64,000 bases of DNA from Athripsodes cinereus (taxonomy: Eukaryota; Arthropoda; Insecta; Trichoptera; Leptoceridae), in NCBI GenBank assembly GCA_947579605.1, contig OX388317.1, forward strand, positions 12,233,384-12,297,383, written 5' to 3'. The position numbers and the translations under genes are program-made. Numbering within the stretch: position 1 is the first letter of the stretch; every line of letters starts with the position of its first letter. Shown here in pieces: positions 44,148-55,058 of the stretch. The notes beneath the pieces were generated by a model that was given only the letters and a program-made list of their open reading frames with translations, did no database searches and was not told the origin of the DNA.

Positions 44148-45011
44148 TTTGGATGTTATTCTTAGAATATGCCCAATTACCATAGAAAAAACGATCTCTA
44201 GGAAAAAATACGTTAAAAAATGGGAAAAAAGAGATTACAAAGGTATGAATAATACGTATAAAATATGTTACATTTTTGACCCATTAAACAAACTATCCTA
44301 AGAAAGCGAAAAAAAGTTCTCCCTATCTAGTACAACTTGTCGTATATCAGAAGTAGCAATGTGACAAAAGTAAAACACGTCTGTAGTTAAGGGCTACAAT
44401 ATGAAACATGTAACAATACTAAAAGCAGAAGAAAAACCTTCATAACTTCTCAAAATTGTTTTCCAAACCAATAATGACAAAGTTTGGTAACGATAAAAAA
44501 ATAGAAAAAGAAAAAGGGAAACATCTTTTGTTATTTTGTATTATTTTGGTTCCAATTTCAATTCGCTGTAAACACCTGAGCGCGTGACATATTTTCCGAT
44601 TTGTTTAGTCGATGGTATTTCCGGATTTTTCATTAAAAACATATTATTTTTTATGTAAAACATTCGATGCAAATGTATTGTGAATATTATCAGTAAGAGA
44701 AGCAGACCGAAACATAATATAAAACATACGACTGAAATTCATATAACTGTACATTATAATATTATTTTATCGCTATGCATAACAATAATATCAAATAAAT
44801 GTAAAATAATTTTATGAAAATGGTACACCGTTGAATATAATATATAATAAAAAATAACGATAAACGTAATTCGAGAGTTTAAATAAAATTAGATAAAATC
44901 TAAAATAACTAGTGATTGATGCTCACGTCATTAATAACCTTTTTTAATAAAACAATTAATCTCATTGCATAACTATTTGAAACATAGAATGTGATTAAAG
45001 GAAAAAAACAG
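44148..45011. other. No gene recognised
   Basis: AT-rich, no feature seen. Confidence 0.35.
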
Positions 45012-45019
45012 ATTAGACA

Positions 45020-45422
45020 CAGTGATATGTTATACCTAGATTTGCAATATGAATCTCAAACATGTACCATCAATAAAATCTCTTTGCGGTCCTTGGCAGT
45101 GATATGTTACAACTAGATTCGCAATGTCATACAAATATTCTCTAAAAATGTGTACCCACCCGTCGAGGTACAATACCTGAGTAATATATATTCATCTCTT
45201 TTCTTTTGTATATATTCATCTCATCTACCGGCCTTTGTCGTCTGTAATAATCCCCATTCTCATATTGTCTATCTCTTGTTATCTACAAACAATTTATATG
45301 TGTGTTGCTTTTTTTCAAACTAAAAATTGCGGCACCTCGTAGGTATTGTACCTCGACGGGTGGGTACACATTTTTAGAGAATATTTGTATGACATTGCGA
45401 ATCTAGTTGTAACATATCACTG
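45020..45422. mobile_element. hAT-like MITE with duplicated left end
   Basis: The flanks carry an identical 8-bp ATTAGACA (45012-45019 and 45423-45430). The element starts CAGTGATATGTTA at 45020 and ends with its complement at 45422. A second left-end copy starts at 45097; this inner copy pairs with the right end over 82 perfect bases (45097-45178 and 45341-45422), whereas the outer left copy matches for only about the first 13 bases and then imperfectly. The 8-bp duplication and CAGTG end fit hAT. The centre is non-coding. The arm pair would make an 82-bp RNA hairpin. Confidence 0.92.
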
Positions 45423-45430
45423 ATTAGACA

Positions 45431-45820
45431 AACTGTTTATCCGTACAGATATAACATCTCCAACAAGAACAGTAACAAGTGAACTGTGTACATGTGACAA
45501 ACAAGTAATCTCTACGTGCAAGTGCAATAAAAAGAAACGAAATGATTAAGTGAAACATATCATTATCAACTTTAAGATTGATCAATCACCGGAGATGAGT
45601 TAAATGTTTTACGAATGATAATTAGGATCAAATACAATATCCTTTGTCCTTTACATATATTATTCAAATGATCTCGAGTTTGTGTGTTCACATTGTGAAA
45701 AGACATTTTAAACATATTTTATATTAAAAAAAAAAACAGTGTTTTTGTTAATATCAAATATATATTATTCACTTGAATTCAATTTGATTCTCAAAAATAC
45801 TAGATGATATAAAAATACTG
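45431..45820. other. No gene recognised
   Basis: AT-rich, no feature seen. Confidence 0.35.
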
Positions 45821-45825
45821 ATATA

Positions 45826-46090
45826 ACGTTTGGATACGGGACAATATCAGGGTAACAACAATTGAAGCTCAAAGAATTGCAGAACAAAAATGGAACAGGA
45901 CAGGTCATGTGACACTTATATCTGATGATAGATACACAAATAAAATGCTGGACAGGCGGCCTAAAACAGGATACAGATGCGTAGGTAGGTCCCAAGCAAG
46001 ATGGTTGTTGACGATAAGAAGGTGGCAGACAGTGCAACTCCAATACAGAGACCTTTGTCCAATACTGGACACAAGAAAAAGGTGAAGAAG
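45826..46090 (+). pseudogene. RTE-like LINE C-terminus
   Basis: The plus strand reads VWIRDNIRVTTIEAQRIAEQ, KWNRTGHVTLISDDRYTNKM, LDRRPKTGYRCVGRSQARWL, then TIRRWQTVQLQYRDLCPIL. The KW...GHV...D.R...K.L..RP..G.R..GR.QARW pattern is the RT C-terminal segment of LINEs related to RTE. The tail AAAAAGGTGAAGAAGAGAAA, TGATGACGAAG is the expected purine-rich end. 5'-truncated, dead. Confidence 0.75.
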
Positions 46091-47180
46091 AGAAATGATG
46101 ACGAAGTTAATCAGTGCAAATTATCTGACAACAATCTCCAGTTGTTTTTACAACACTGCTTGGTAATGGTATAGAAATTTCATACTCTTGGTATGAAATG
46201 CATTAACTTTAAACAAGGTTCATTAAAAGAAAGAATTTTTCTTCATGATTGTCATATTTAAACATTTTGTCAATCAACCAGTTACGTAAATTAAAAACTC
46301 ATTATACATAAAAGTTTGTTCATTATAATGATTTTCATTTACGTCTCTTCTAAGTCTCACCCTCACCTCTAGTAATGAGACTGAACTAAAATATAAACTC
46401 AACTGAAACGATACCCACCTACGCAAGATTACCTACAAAGATTGCATTGTTCGGAGACTGTCACTGATAATTCCCCAAGATATTATTATTTTGGCGAGAT
46501 CTGGCGCCATCTTCTGGTGATATGATCTCGAATTCTTACAACAATGGGTATCCTAAAGGGAGTTCACTTAAATAATATCTTCAGCTTCCCCGGAAGTAAC
46601 AAAAAGTTATCACAAGGAGACGTTTCAGTACATATTACAAAAGTAGAACTATATAATAACAATACATACAATATACACCAAGTTAAATATACTTAACATG
46701 TATTTTGTAAACAATAACAAAACTTTCTATGTTTAATGTATGTACATATGTGTAATGTATAGGGCCTTGGAAAGTTACCGAATATGCCTAGATCATTAAT
46801 TTCATAGCAAATACCCAAGTACTTAAACATACCACTGGTAACCTAATGTTTGGTACAACAAATGGACTTTACGACAAAGTGAAACAATTAGTTTTGATTG
46901 ATAATACATTATCAATTTGTCTTTGTTCCTCGTAGGTATTACAATTAGTGTGTAGTAAGTATGTCTTGTTAATTGCAATCACTGTACAATGAAGAATAAA
47001 GATACAAATAATTATGTAGGTAATAATGGAAATTTTGTGAAAATGTTTCGCAAGAATGACAGAAGATGTCAATAATATAAAAGTACGTTTTATCGACTTC
47101 GAACTGCATAGAAAAGAAACAATGCAGGTACCTCATTATGACAAATAATATTATGTTAAATAATATTATGTTCTAAATTC
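46091..47180. other. No gene recognised
   Basis: AT-rich, no feature seen. Confidence 0.35.
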
Positions 47181-47365
47181 GTTCGTCGGTAGCCTGGAGG
47201 TAGAGTCTCGGCCTTGTGAACAAGGGGTCCGGGGTTCGATCCCAGGTGCCGGCAAACTACCCTTTCACGACACAAGCTTTTAGCTTACTGTGAAAGGTTG
47301 TATTTGGGTTTATAACAAAACCCAGATAGGTATATCTTTTTAAAAAAATAAAATTAAAAAAATTG
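47181..47365 (+). mobile_element. tRNA-derived SINE, copy 1
   Basis: The head is tRNA-like: TAGCCTGGAGGTAGAGTC as A-box region, an anticodon-type arm CCTT-GTGAACA-AAGG (GAA in the anticodon position, Phe-like), and GGGGTTCGATCCC as B-box. The body reads CCCTTTCACGACACAAGC, then a conserved 3' end TGTATTTGGGTTTATAACAA, AACCCAGATA with a small hairpin TTGGGTTT-ATAAC-AAAACCC, and an A-rich tail. The head should provide an internal RNA polymerase III promoter. Other copies: 61051-61230 and, split, 53995-55145. Confidence 0.88.
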
Positions 47366-47784
47366 ACAGTTTGCTGTTACACTACAGTTGGAGAGATATA
47401 CTCTGTTGATTTTTCTTTAGTCAAAAACTAGATCAATGAATAACTCTTCTCAATTCAACTTTACGATCATACTCATTTATTCATCTCAAAAATATACAGT
47501 ACTAGGTTTAATCAAAAGATGAAAATAAAACAATTTTAATCAACTGACCCATATCGCAATTCGCAACATACGACAAATTTATTTTCAAATACACACTCTG
47601 AGTGATTTAAAGTTATTTGACAGAACCGTACATGACCCATGTTCAGAGGTTTTGAATTTTTAAACAAATCTGACCTGAAGGTCACTAGGGAATTATTCAG
47701 AAAATTCAATATAATATTCCATCATTATTAACATCTGAATCATATATTTACAAAAAAAGTTAAGTCCATTATGAAGAATACAGT

Positions 47785-47985
47785 CATGTCGCACTCTTTT
47801 CTGTAAGTTTTCGAGTGTCCTGTAATTAAAGACATTTTACATATTATTTAATTCAGCGATGAGGTGTACACATTATCTAGAATGTCTTATTTTTTATTGC
47901 CTCGAGTCTATATTATAAATTTAACATAGAGTTTGACTATTGGCTATCTCACTTGGAAAACGTGGCGTGTTAGGATAGATATACA
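47785..47985 (+). repeat. Interspersed repeat 'A' copy
   Basis: TTTCGAGTGTCCTGTAA, CAGCGATGAGGTG and a diverged 3' box CTCACTTGGAAAACGTGGCG, with a TAGATATACAGA tail. Decayed. Confidence 0.6.
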
Positions 47986-48639
47986 GACAATTCATAAACA
48001 ACTGTTTTTTTTTCTAAATGTAAGGACTTCAATTTAAATCTGGTATTTTGAAATACCCTATACATATTATAAAGTTCAATATAACTTTTGAAAGCGATAA
48101 GTAAACTGTTAGTAATAATATTGAAAATGATTTAACCATTTATCGGGCGTTAAACTTTCTCACATCAAACTAAATTCACTAATAATATACCTAAAGCGAT
48201 ATGGGGGAATGCATATACATGTAAGTATAATACACTAAGCGATATTTGAAATAATTCGAGTGTTTACTAAATGTGAATTTGCAAATAAGAACAAAGTTTG
48301 AATCTACCATCAAGTCTAAATATAGAAAGGTTCTGGTATCGTAGACGTGATGGAAAAACTTATAGTTTTCTCATTAGATTTTCAAAACCAATAAGATTTA
48401 TATACAACTCACTAGTATTTTTTAAACACTCGATAGAAATCTTTGAAGCAATTTTTTTACGACAAGATATTTTTATTTTACGAGTTGCCTAAAAGATACC
48501 TGTTTTATAAAATTTATATCAAATCTTACATAATTTTACAAAGTCCGTAGAGTCGTTGGCCTAAAATACTAGTAGCCACTGATCTCTGCAAGTTTTTGCG
48601 AATCCTGTAGATTGAAAGTATTCCTAAAATAACACAATT

Positions 48640-48795
48640 AGGACATTTAACATATTCAGTCAAGCGATGAGTTGTGTCACTCGACCTCAGTGTATTTTTT
48701 TACTGGCACGAGGAGGACTAATTGTATGTTTATTTCTCACGATTGCTCTACCGGCTACCTTGTGGAAGATGCCGTGATGGTGAAGGTTGTATTAT
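48640..48795 (+). repeat. Interspersed repeat 'A' copy
   Basis: CAAGCGATGAGTTGTGTCAC, TGGCACGAGGAGGAC, GGCTACCTTGTGGAAGATGC and CGTGATGGTGAAGG. It forms an inverted pair with the next copy, 165 bases on. Confidence 0.7.
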
Positions 48796-48959
48796 AATAT
48801 GTTTTAATGTAAATAATATATATGTAATTACATACAAAGTCCTTACATTACATGCATAGCTGTTTCACATGCTGACTAACATTATAGAAAAAAACCATGC
48901 ACATATATGATACCTATCACATGTAAAATTCTGAGGCCTATTATCTATGTTGTAATTTT

Positions 48960-49215
48960 ACCACTACTTCTACACGGCATATTCCACGAAAATGGGGTAG
49001 CCAGCAGACTAACTGCATGCAACAAACATACAAGCCGTCCTCTCTGTACCAACAAAAAAATCAAACATTCCAGAGTGGTGACAAACCTCATTACTGAATT
49101 GAAGATGTAAAATGTCATTATTTTTTCGAGCATCCGCTTTCACAGGACAATCGAAAACTTACAGAAGAGAGCGGGAGATCAACTCTTTGCCGGGTGGTCC
49201 ACGGAATAATATTCA
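48960..49215 (-). repeat. Interspersed repeat 'A' copy, inverted
   Basis: The minus strand reads GGCAAAGAGTTGATCTCC, TTTTCGATTGTCCTGTGAAA, AATGAGGTTTGTCACCAC, AGAGAGGACGGCTTGTATG, then the 3' box CTACCCCATTTTCGTGGAAT and ATGCCGTG. Together with the plus-strand copy upstream it could fold back. Confidence 0.72.
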
Positions 49216-49924
49216 ACTTTAAAAGGCACTAGCGCTGAACTGAAATTGTGTTGGGGAGATCACAAAGTCATAATCAATTTCTTTCCCGTCTCAGATTACT
49301 GGGAAATGCTATTGGTAAGGTGGAGGCCGGTGCTGATAGAATGAAGTTTGATAGAGACAAAGAGATTTGAAGATACTATAAATAGTTACCAATGGTCGCA
49401 AAAAGCTTAATAGATTGAGCCTATTGTTCAGGAAAAGCATATTCATTTAAAAATTAATTGTTCATGATTAAAATCATAACGATAAATTACATTAGTTAGA
49501 ATAACAATACACATTATATGTGAGTTGTGTATGTATGAATTCAACTGGCACAGATTTAACATTAGACAAGCTTATATAGTCTTAATGGAAATTCGATTAT
49601 TTCGTTAACTGGTTCACTGCTTTTTACGTAAAACGATTTGAACAAAAAGGAAATGATTCGATGTGATACAAATTCTCGAAATTTAATATCAAATCGTACT
49701 GTATTAAAATATATCTCATCCAAATGAATTTGACATTTAAAATATTGATGTAATTAAATGAATAAGTCATGTATGTAAAAATGTAGGTGATGTGAACATG
49801 TTTCAATTGATGCCATGCGCCAATGAACTTATCAAAAACCAATAGTCTCTTTAATACCGGGAAAGACCACGATCCTATCTAAGATATATTTTTAAAATAT
49901 CGAATATCTGTCAATCTATATATG

Positions 49925-50200
49925 TACATCATCACGACGAATCCCATAAGTAGGGTAACCAGCAAACTAGCTCAATGAGAATAAGCTAATATATCAAAAT
50001 CAATATTGATTCAATTGATTGGCTTCCTTCAAATTCAGAGTCATTAAAAAAAATAGGTGTATGTTTACCATCAATGCATTTCCCAATAGTGAGGCAGTCA
50101 GTTGAGTAATCATGTGTAACAAGCATGCTGATGTATTCTTCAAAGCAAATTAATAATTAGACATTAAGAATGGGTGGCATCTCTGAATTGAAGAAGCTTC
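49925..50200 (-). repeat. Interspersed repeat 'A' copy, decayed
   Basis: The minus-strand 3' box GGTTACCCTACTTATGGGAT, TCGTCGTGATGATG lies at 49928-49965 and the ATGCCACCCATTCTTAATG block at about 50160-50185. Between them is extra AT-rich sequence. Confidence 0.55.
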
Positions 50201-50447
50201 ATGCCATAGGTATGTAATATTTTTCTTATACCAGACTCTTTCAGAACGAGACTCGAAAAGACTCCCAATAAAATACTTAAAATTAAAATCATTATTCCAG
50301 GACTTTCTTGTACATTGATAGATGTTAATTCTATCAGAACTTGACACATTTTTTATTCATCGCATAAATAAAACAACAGGTATGCAGAAGTTAATGCGTA
50401 CGTATAAAATAATATATTGCTAGGAAGATTATTTGCATAATTCTTAC

Positions 50448-50493
50448 CAGATATTGATGTGAGGAGAAGCACAAATACACAGTTCAACCACAT
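50448..50493 (-). CDS. beat: beat-family protein, signal-peptide exon
   Basis: On the minus strand an ATG at 50493 opens 15 codons, MWLNCVFVLLLTSIS, then a G and a GTAAG donor at 50447. The sequence is a plain signal peptide core (VFVLLL). The upstream bases are AT-rich (ATAAAC before the ATG) with a TTTTATA run about 75 bases upstream. The exon ends one base into a codon; the Ig exon at 8072 starts with AT, so G+AT makes Asp and the join SIS-D-MCCLRITELRV follows the usual beat layout (signal peptide, then a short lead and CLRxTxLRV). The intron would be 42,375 bases. The match in phase, strand and content is good evidence, but a 46-base exon could be chance and needs transcript support. Confidence 0.7.
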
Positions 50494-50499
50494 GTTTAT

Positions 50500-51709
50500 A
50501 GTAATTAATCTATTTCATAACCACATAATTGAGAGCTGTATAAAACCACGAGCTTCTAATCAGCTTACGGTTTCGCCCATTTTATAAGACGATTACTGAT
50601 ATATTTACAAAAGAAAACAAAGTCATGTTTATTCATTTAATATTTATAAACGTTTTTGATTAACTGTACAAATGTTGATTCAAATGTTACAACATTAAAA
50701 CTAACGACCAGTTAAATAAAAAAAGTCAAATATTTTAATATTATATTTATTTTTTACACACTGTACTAGGTATAAACAAAATTGCGTAATTGTATTTTAA
50801 TATTAACTTGTTCGTAAAATTTGAATAATTGTTCGATAAAAAAATTAAAATGTTTTTTTCTTGTATGAAAATATATTCAAATGTATTTTAAAAAGGAAAG
50901 AAAGTTTTCTCCATTTTTCACTTGCAGGACATTCGCTATTAATTTCACACAATTTGGCATAAATCACGCATAATTCTACCCTTGGGTGTAATAGTATCAA
51001 AGAAGTAGTAGCGTAGTAGTAACCTTTTTTATTTCATTTCACAATAAATTATTAAACATCTTTTTAACTAGGTAGAAGAAAATTTTAAAGAAAATAAATT
51101 ATTGAAGAATTCTTTTATTATAATAACTAGTAAGAAAGCAACAAAGCCTTATAATTATTTCTCTCGTATAATTGACAAAAGTTTTACAATAATTGTTTAT
51201 GGTAATAGTTATAATTAACAATTATTTTATGCTTCAAGTTACATGAAATTATATTATTATACTTGTTAACACATAAACGTTTACGAAATTGTATGTGGAA
51301 TTTTAGATAACCGACAACACAACCGCACTCGATTACAGATCAACATCAACTGACACAAATAATACTGAAGAAGGAGAACGATATACCGTAGTCGTTGAAT
51401 AGAATAGGGAAATACAGTGAACGTTTTATAGAAAAGCAACGAGAAAAGTTTCAGAGGAAATCAAGTCAAAGAGTAAAAAGGTTTCGTCACTAAAATACAA
51501 GTCAAATGAACAAATATTAATTTATTAACAATGTGCCACAATATTTCTCGATATATTTTTTGTATATTTGGTATTAAGATTAATAAAAATAATTTTAGTA
51601 TTGGACAGATACTCACGTTGAAAATAATAATGTATGAAATGTTTCGGCGTTTCTGTTTGTTGTTATTACCTTTTCTATGGGAGATATTTCGCAAAGTTAG
51701 AAGATTATT
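50500..51709. other. Upstream region of the beat-like start, no other gene
   Basis: AT-rich, no domain-bearing ORF. If the exon at 50448-50493 is the first coding exon, the promoter or a 5'-UTR exon should lie here or further right; nothing specific is seen beyond AT-rich TATA-like runs (for example TTTTATACAG on the minus strand near 50552). Confidence 0.35.
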
Positions 51710-51890
51710 TCCGAGGGATGGGAGATGTGACAGAAGAAAAGTGGCCGGTCCTAGGATGAACGATACACTTCGACTCATTCTCATCAATGGCAATGTGTCA
51801 AAAATTCTGGTGCACAATACCATTCTGGTACCGACTCTTGTGTATGCAAGGGAAACTTGGACATGTTTGAAAAGGGAAGAAAGTTGATTA
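51710..51890 (+). pseudogene. LINE RT fragment
   Basis: The plus strand reads DGRCDRRKVAGPRMNDTLRL, ILINGNVSKILVHNTILVPT, LVYARETWTCLKREES and a stop. The 'lhn.iLVPTLvYG.ETW...k..eS' block is a conserved LINE RT segment just after the catalytic domain. About 58 residues survive; truncated at both ends. Confidence 0.75.
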
Positions 51891-52444
51891 AATACTGTGG
51901 AGATGCAATCTCAATACGTAAATTTACATCCTGATTTTTTTACGTTATCCATCTATTTTTGAATTAAAGATTTTTTTTTTATTACACCAATAAATTACAA
52001 ATCTTATACATATTTTCATTGATGCTGCCCAACTAGGTATAACCTGTTCTAGGGCAAACATCTCACAAACATATCAATCATACTGAAACATATATACAAT
52101 CACAAAAAGCATTCATCTCCTGTATTAAACAACTAATATCACAAAGGAGAAATATACTTTATCATTTCATTGTCATTAAATGACTTAAAATTAACTTCTA
52201 CTTTTTGCACAAGTTTTCTGTTTTTCTATAATTGCCTCTAAAAATATCAATAAGATTTCAATACGTACATTTACAGTAATTAATTACCTAATGAATGTCA
52301 TTGATATTGACTCCAGCGCTTCCAGAAAATTGTAATCAAAATATTTTGTCTTGTATTACAAGGCGAATTTAATCAAATATTATTTTACTTCAATTAATTA
52401 AATTAATAATTCCTAGAATTTTTTTTATTACATGCACTTAGTAC
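51891..52444. other. No gene recognised
   Basis: AT-rich, no feature seen. Confidence 0.35.
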
Positions 52445-52670
52445 GCTAGCTTGTACAGTTTGTACACTTGTGGGGTATGCCGTGATGGTAAAGTAGTAGT
52501 AATAGCAGTATTATGGACGGCCGAATTTTAAATATGAAAAACTGGCGTAGGTACATGTATGAGAAACTGGATGAATCGTAAGAATTAGGTAAGGATAGAT
52601 TGATATGGCGTTCCGTTCTCTCTGCCTACCGTACCTGGGAAACGGTGTGAGGGTATAGTATAGATACATA
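52445..52670 (+). repeat. Two LINE/SINE 3' boxes in tandem
   Basis: 52468-52500 has the repeat 'A' end (CACTTGTGGGGTATGCCGTG, then ATGGTAAAGTAGTAGTAATAG). 52560-52670 has the end of the LINE family seen at 42.1 kb (GAAACTGGATGAATCG, CCGTACCTGGGAAACGGTGT, GAGGGTATAG). The two related boxes stand 160 bases apart in the same orientation, giving a side-by-side comparison of the two families. Confidence 0.65.
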
Positions 52671-53469
52671 AATATTCTTCGCCTTTTACTAGATTTTTCA
52701 CACCTAGGTGAATGCAGATATTAAAAATATTCTTGAAGATATTCGCCTTTTCTGTTTCCTCCTAAAGGGAATAAATCTTTTGGTGTCTGTTTAATAATAT
52801 TCCTAACTTTAATGGTATTTCCATCAAATTAAAATTTTATACCTAAGAATTCAACTTGATAAGAACACTTTTCGGATGCACACTATTTGTATAAAATCTA
52901 AAAAAATTAACTCATCACAATTTTATTGTCAATCTGCTTCAAAATATTTATCGTTTAGTACGATAAAAATAAATTAAAAGTTTTTGACAGTGATAACTGT
53001 GAAAGACATATCTTATTTACCTAATGGTTAATCCAAACTGCTAAATATATTATGTATTTGGAAGTTAATAATGCAAGTAAATGTTTATTGGGTATTATTT
53101 TGGTCCTAGAGAAGTGATTTCTCTGTGTTTGTAGACATAAATATTTATTTTTATTGTAGGGGTGTGCTAGGGGAACATTCGGGAGCTATAAAAGTGATTC
53201 ATTTTCTTAGTTAAGTCATTAATCTTTTTTAAATAATATAGGTATGTACTCAGTTAAACAGTTTATAAATGTACGGTATAAGTATTCGTTAACATGAACG
53301 CGTAAGTTATGTAGAATGGTCGTATACAACTTTAACTTACTTCTGTAGAAATCTAGTATCAAAACTTTTTGTATAGAAAGTATAGTTTACAATTTGGTAT
53401 TTCTTTTAGAATACTATCTAAAAGATACACACTTTTTGTATTATTATGTAGTACATTTTTCGTTATTTA
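52671..53469. other. No gene recognised
   Basis: AT-rich, no feature seen. Confidence 0.35.
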
Positions 53470-53605
53470 CATATAGAAATATGGGTTTGTTGGAAAATAT
53501 CGCACTTCTGCGATAAACTCTCCCATTGCACAAAATTATTTGTTCAGAAATAATGTTGTAATTTTTTTCTATTGTACACTTTTTTGTGCAATGAAGATTT
53601 TTAAT
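53470..53605 (+). repeat. LINE 3' UTR remnant with covarying hairpin
   Basis: GGGTTTGTTGGAAAATATCG, hairpin TATCGCA-CTTC-TGCGATA (53498-53515), AACTCTCCCATTGCACAAAA, a T-rich run and TTTTGTGCAATGAAGATTTT. It has the same layout as 27.0 kb, but the hairpin stem has a C-G pair where others have T-A. Confidence 0.65.
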
Positions 53606-54026
53606 TTTATTAAATTTCGCACTAATTTTAAGATTATTTATTGCTTGATAATTTTTAACATACCTCTCCCGTGATCAGAATACTTTTGGTTACGCAATGC
53701 GATTGACACATATGCTCGTACAATAGGAGCTAAAAGATATTTTTTATTCTTCCAACCTCAATATTGAATTGCAATTATATGTAGAAAATCATTTTTTGTA
53801 TTTTTAAGTTGGTAATATTTATTATGCAGATCAGTATCGTGTTATCAAGAATCACCGTGTATAATTAAAAACGCATAATTTAAATAACAAAACCTTTATT
53901 CTAGTCTATTCAGTTTTGTTATAAGTGCCACAGGAGTTGCGGGTATTCGTTTTTTTATCAAAAATTCTAAAAAAAATTGCGTCCAGCCAAGTTGGGAAAT
54001 GAATTCGACACAAGCTTTTAGCTTAG

Positions 54027-55058
54027 CCCTCTGCAACTGAGGTGGCTTTTTAGTTATTATTCTGCTGAGGAGTGGTCTGACAGACACTCATTTTAAGTTC
54101 CATTATTGCCATTATTTAAAAAGTTTTGATTATTTTTTTAGTTTTTTGTGAGTATTTGACATGTATGCAGACACTATTTGAAAAAATATGGTTTAAAAAA
54201 AACAGATATTAGAAATTACAAGATATTTATTAATGCTAATAAAAAATCACCATTTTTTTGAGAACAATTTATAAAAATTAATTAAATGAAAAAAACACAT
54301 GAAATAAAAAAAGTAAGTAGAAATTCGTTTTCTGTTAACTTTTGTTAAAATCTAAAAAAATAATTAAAAAAATCGTTAGAGCGGTTTCTCTAAAAATCGG
54401 CTTCAAAGTACGTCCTCTCAGTCCTGGTAAATTTGTGCCGAGCATTGTAGGCAGACATGTTTTTTGCATGCATAACGAGTAAATTTTGTCTTCCTTTCAA
54501 TTAAATCGCACTCTTTAATCTTTCTTTTCAATTCACTCGTAAAAATTCTGCACAATATTCTTTCACGCGATGTCCCAGATTCGTTTTGTTCAGGGGCAGT
54601 TGGGAAATCTCGTCCTAAGTCATGATTGCGCAATTCTCTCGGCAATTTTTCATTATACACCCGCTGTGTCATAATAGGAAGAACAAGTTCCCTAGCAAGG
54701 CCTCAAATGATATTTGCTCTCCATTTATTGAAAAAAAAATTTTTTATTGAAGTGATGTTAGGTAGACTCTATGAATTTACTGAGCTGATGTATGTGAGAC
54801 ACTATGAAAAAATTACTATCTTACTGACGTTAGGTCTAACAGACCCATCATTTATTACTGACGTGAGGTATGTCAGACACCCATCAGCTATAGATCCACA
54901 CATGTACTCACGACGGCCGTCATTACTGTACTGATGATTAAAAGAACAGAATTTAGGAAGCTACTGAGCGAAACGGAAAGATAGGACTCAAAATGGCAAC
55001 GTTGTTGCAAAAAAAAGATTTCGCGGTGTCTGACAGACCTCACGTCAGTTGCAGAGGG
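54027..55058 (-). mobile_element. piggyBac-like element, 1.03 kb, TTAG duplication
   Basis: Inverted ends CCCTCTGCAACTGA (54027-54040) and the complement (55045-55058), flanked on both sides by TTAG (54023-54026, 55059-55062). CCCT ends and a 4-bp TTAA duplication define piggyBac; here it is TTAG. Subterminal motif GGTCTGACAGACA at 54070-54083 is inverted at 55026-55039. Relatives (GACGTTAGGTCTAACAGACC; GACGTGAGGTATGTCAGACA) occur at 54828 and 54861 on the right side. A transposase C-terminal fragment remains on the minus strand. Confidence 0.8.
54418..54672 (-). pseudogene. piggyBac transposase C-terminal fragment
   Basis: 84 residues in one frame starting TQRVYNEKLPRELRNHD and ending in a Cys-rich segment (ECDLIERKTKFTRYACKKHV, CLQCSAQIYQD). 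The RxxC...KTRYxCxxCxxxxCLxxC arrangement is the zinc-binding C-terminus of piggyBac transposases; one Cys of the first knuckle and one of the second are missing. No DDD catalytic region remains. Confidence 0.6.

Noticed and set aside
47181..47250. A true tRNA gene at the SINE head
   Set aside because: The acceptor stem does not close and the sequence continues into the SINE body shared with other copies.
53896..54087. 63-residue minus frame ending near an AATAAA on the same strand, a possible last exon
   Set aside because: It runs from the piggyBac-like end through the SINE body, so it is composed of repeat sequence.
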